Assembly: GCA_937915755.1 (NCBI GenBank)
Contig: CALGGR010000220.1
Location: 1-64,000, forward strand
Length of the DNA: 64,000 bases
Source: an uncultured Fretibacterium sp.
Lineage (GTDB): Bacteria > Synergistota > Synergistia > Synergistales > Aminobacteriaceae
Direction: 5' to 3'
In this document: piece by piece, positions 62,122 through 64,000 of the stretch
How positions within the stretch are numbered: position 1 is the stretch's first letter
How the letters are laid out: every line of letters begins with the position of its first letter
The notes under the pieces: model-generated
What the model saw: the letters and a program-made list of their open reading frames with translations, nothing else
Databases searched by the model: none
What the model was told of the DNA's origin: nothing
Position numbers and translations under genes: made by a program

Positions 62122-64000
62122 CTAGCTCACCCGGCTTCCAAGCGGTATGTCTTTGTCCTCTGGCGTTAAGAGTGTGAGCTGTTCGGATACTCCGTCTTTC
62201 TTGACGCTCGCGCAGAGTATCATTCCGTTGCTCTCAACTCCGCAGAGCTTGACGGGCTTCAGGTTCGTTACGAGGATTATCGTCCTTCCTTCGAGTTCCT
62301 CCGGCGTGAAGAATGCCTTTATTCCCGAACACACTGTGCGTTTCTCGTAGCCTAAATCGACTTCCAGCTTGTAGAGTTTCTTTGACTTAGGGATCTCCTC
62401 GCACTTCGTAATTCTTGCTACCCTCATTTCAACCGTCTTGAAAGCGTCGATGCTTATTTCTTCCTCATGCTCGATTGCTGCCTGAGCTGCTGCTTCTTCC
62501 TGCAATTTCTTCTCCTCCTTTGATTTCTTCCATTCCTCGATGTCGATTCTTGGGAATAACACTTCCGATTCACCGAGCGTCATTCCTGCACCGTCTCCCC
62601 ATGTGAACGCGTCATACTGCGACTTCGTTGGGTCTTCCTGAATGCCGAGCTGCTTCCATATTCTCTGCGATGTCTCGGGCATTACTGGTGCTACGAGCAT
62701 TGCCGAAAGCCTCAGTGCCTCATAGAGATTGAGAAGGACGAAATCGAGCCTTTCAGCCTGAGACTCATCTTTCGCCAATTTCCACGGCATTGTCTCATCA
62801 ATGAACTTGTTTGCTCGACCTATGAACTCCCAAATCGTTTTGAGTGCCTCGTCGAAAGCGTAATCATTCATGGCCCTGTCAACTCTCTCAAGGACATTCA
62901 CGGACATTGCGGAGAGTTCGGACTTCGCGTCGGTACACTTAGGCACAACTCCGCCCCTGTAAGACTGAATCATTCTGTGAGTCCTGTTGAGGAGATTACC
63001 CAAATCGTTGGCGAGGTCTGAATTTATCCTGCCGACAAGCGCAAGCTCCGAGAAATCGCCGTCATTCCCGAACGGCACCTCACGCATCATGAAATACCTG
63101 AACGGGTCAAGTCCGTACTCCTTCACAATCTTGAAGGGGTCAACAACATTCTTTCTAGTCTTGCTCATCTTCTCACCGTCAACAGTCCACCAGCCGTGAG
63201 CAAAAATCTCAACAGGAACATTAACGCCCATAGCAATCAAAAGAAGCGGCCATGTTACACAGTGGAAGCGGATAATGTCCTTCCCTACCATGTGCCTGAC
63301 GTGAGGCCACCATCGCGCGAACTTCTCGGGGTCATCGAGGTATCCCGCAGCCGTAACGTAATTCACGAGCGCGTCGAACCACACATATATAACGTGCTTT
63401 TCGTCGCCCGGAACAGGGATTCCCCATTTGAGTGTTGTACGGCTTACAGATTGGTCGCGTACTCCGCCTTTGAGGAAGCTCATTATCTCGTTGTAACGGG
63501 TTTCAGGCATTACGGCCTTGAGATGTGTCTCGTAATACTCAATGAGCTGAGGGACGTACTTCGAGGCGCGGAAGAAATAGCTCTCCTCCTCCATTATTGT
63601 GAGAGGACGGCCGCAGTCTGGACAGGTTTTGTTCGGCCCCATTGCGTTTTCGGGGACGTAGGTCTCATCGGGGACACAGTAGTAGCCGGAGTAAGTGCCT
63701 TTGTAGATGTCGCCCTTCTCGATCAGCTTGCTGAATATCGCCTGAACCGCGCGGATATGCCTATCCTCAGTCGTGCGGATAAAGTCGTCATTGCTTGCGT
63801 TGAGGAGCTTGCACAAATCGCGGAACGTCTGGTGAATCCTGTCAACCAACTGCTGAGGTGTCTCACCCTTTGCCTCTGCCGCCGCCTGAATCTTCTGGCC
63901 GTGTTCGTCCGTCCCAGTGAGGAAGAAAACGTCATAGCCCTTCATTCGCTTGTAACGTGAGATTGTGTCGCAGGCTGTCGTAGTGTACGCGTGGCCTATG
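62122..64000 (-). CDS. metG: Methionyl-tRNA synthetase, start lost at window edge
   Basis: At least 625 residues are visible. The reading frame continues to the window end as IGHAYTTTACDTISRYKR, which contains the class I HIGH-like region, so the true start lies outside. Seen downstream: TGTDEHGQKIQ, the zinc-type CPDCGRPL, the KMSKS loop as GEKMSKTRKN, the helical anticodon domain and a C-terminal EMAP-type tRNA-binding domain (EISIDAFKTVEMRVARI onward). It charges initiator and elongator tRNA-Met. The appended EMAP domain is normal for this class. DUF2157 follows within 3 bases. Confidence 0.96.
   Translation of the reverse strand, partial: IGHAYTTTACDTISRYKRMKGYDVFFLTGTDEHGQKIQAAAEAKGETPQQLVDRIHQTFRDLCKLLNASNDDFIRTTEDRHIRAVQAIFSKLIEKGDIYKGTYSGYYCVPDETYVPENAMGPNKTCPDCGRPLTIMEEESYFFRASKYVPQLIEYYETHLKAVMPETRYNEIMSFLKGGVRDQSVSRTTLKWGIPVPGDEKHVIYVWFDALVNYVTAAGYLDDPEKFARWWPHVRHMVGKDIIRFHCVTWPLLLIAMGVNVPVEIFAHGWWTVDGEKMSKTRKNVVDPFKIVKEYGLDPFRYFMMREVPFGNDGDFSELALVGRINSDLANDLGNLLNRTHRMIQSYRGGVVPKCTDAKSELSAMSVNVLERVDRAMNDYAFDEALKTIWEFIGRANKFIDETMPWKLAKDESQAERLDFVLLNLYEALRLSAMLVAPVMPETSQRIWKQLGIQEDPTKSQYDAFTWGDGAGMTLGESEVLFPRIDIEEWKKSKEEKKLQEEAAAQAAIEHEEEISIDAFKTVEMRVARITKCEEIPKSKKLYKLEVDLGYEKRTVCSGIKAFFTPEELEGRTIILVTNLKPVKLCGVESNGMILCASVKKDGVSEQLTLLTPEDKDIPLGSRVS

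Noticed and set aside
63196..63960. 254-codon plus-strand open frame
   Set aside because: Antisense to metG, which has complete family motifs. No ribosome site or recognised family.

Overview
The window looks like a chromosome segment from an anaerobic member of the Synergistota (Synergistetes). The main clue is two surface proteins, at 14283-17384 (+) and 38666-41071 (-). Both end in a Gly/Ser-Cys-Asn motif, a hydrophobic stretch and a short basic tail, which is the layout of the Synergist-CTERM sorting signal. A complete Rnf operon, a ferritin/flavodoxin-ferredoxin operon, an aconitase plus NADP-isocitrate dehydrogenase pair and a dicarboxylate-type symporter fit an anaerobic, amino- or organic-acid-using lifestyle. 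The taxonomic call is inference from these features.

Layout. 0.2-2.3 kb (-): metallo-beta-lactamase-fold hydrolase, flavodoxin-ferredoxin and ferritin-like protein. 2.4-4.9 kb (+): membrane glycerophosphodiesterase (probably frame-disrupted at its N-terminus), dgkA, HxlR regulator. 5.0-10.0 kb (+): mannitol-dehydrogenase-family enzyme, REC-HD-GYP regulator, hybrid histidine kinase. 10.1-14.0 kb (+): gyrA, psd and pssA, tightly packed. 14.3-17.4 kb (+): large repeat-built surface protein. 17.5-19.9 kb (-): rpsT, tRNA-Leu(CAA), mannose-1-phosphate guanylyltransferase, M23 peptidase. 20.0-21.7 kb (+): PEP-carboxykinase-like enzyme. 21.8-26.6 kb (-): the translation operon infC-rpmI-rplT-pheS-pheT behind an attenuator-like leader. 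26.8-29.0 kb (+): Rpn/PD-(D/E)XK nuclease, DUF2225-like protein, ProX/YbaK deacylase. 29.1-33.7 kb (-): secreted unknown, then a run of unknown gene, Mrr, DUF4268 and M24 peptidase. 33.8-36.1 kb (+): symporter and secreted unknown. 36.1-41.1 kb: coiled-coil/Sel1 protein (-), nitronate monooxygenase (+), leucine-rich-repeat surface protein (-). 41.6-45.4 kb (+): short leader ORF, acn, a two-repeat CRISPR-like remnant, icd. 45.5-49.0 kb (+): small proteins including a Cys/Gly-tailed one, a phosphodiester glycosidase, a methyltransferase. 49.0-49.9 kb (-): EamA half-transporter and YbjN protein. 50.1-55.1 kb (+): rnfCDGEAB. 55.2-56.9 kb (+): two unknowns, each behind the same hairpin/promoter element. 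56.9-60.5 kb (-): ligA, lysS. 60.5-64.0 kb: SnoaL-like protein (+), DUF2157 membrane protein (-), metG (-, cut by the window edge).

How the genes work together. Housekeeping is prominent: gyrase A, ligase, IF-3, L35, L20, S20 and three aminoacyl-tRNA synthetases. Phospholipid synthesis (pssA, psd, dgkA, glycerophosphodiesterase) is represented in two places. Acn and Icd would make 2-oxoglutarate and NADPH, and Rnf would couple ferredoxin/NAD redox to an ion gradient.

The points most worth a second look are these: the CRISPR-like remnant whose last spacer-sized segment encodes the icd N-terminus with changes only at codon third positions; the tandem duplication in PheS; inverted repeats bracketing extended -10 boxes at three loci; the Mrr/DUF4268 operon; the leader ORF overlapping acn; and the Cys/Gly-tailed small protein next to a secreted Ada-like mini-protein. 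No transposase, prophage, rRNA or replication origin was seen.
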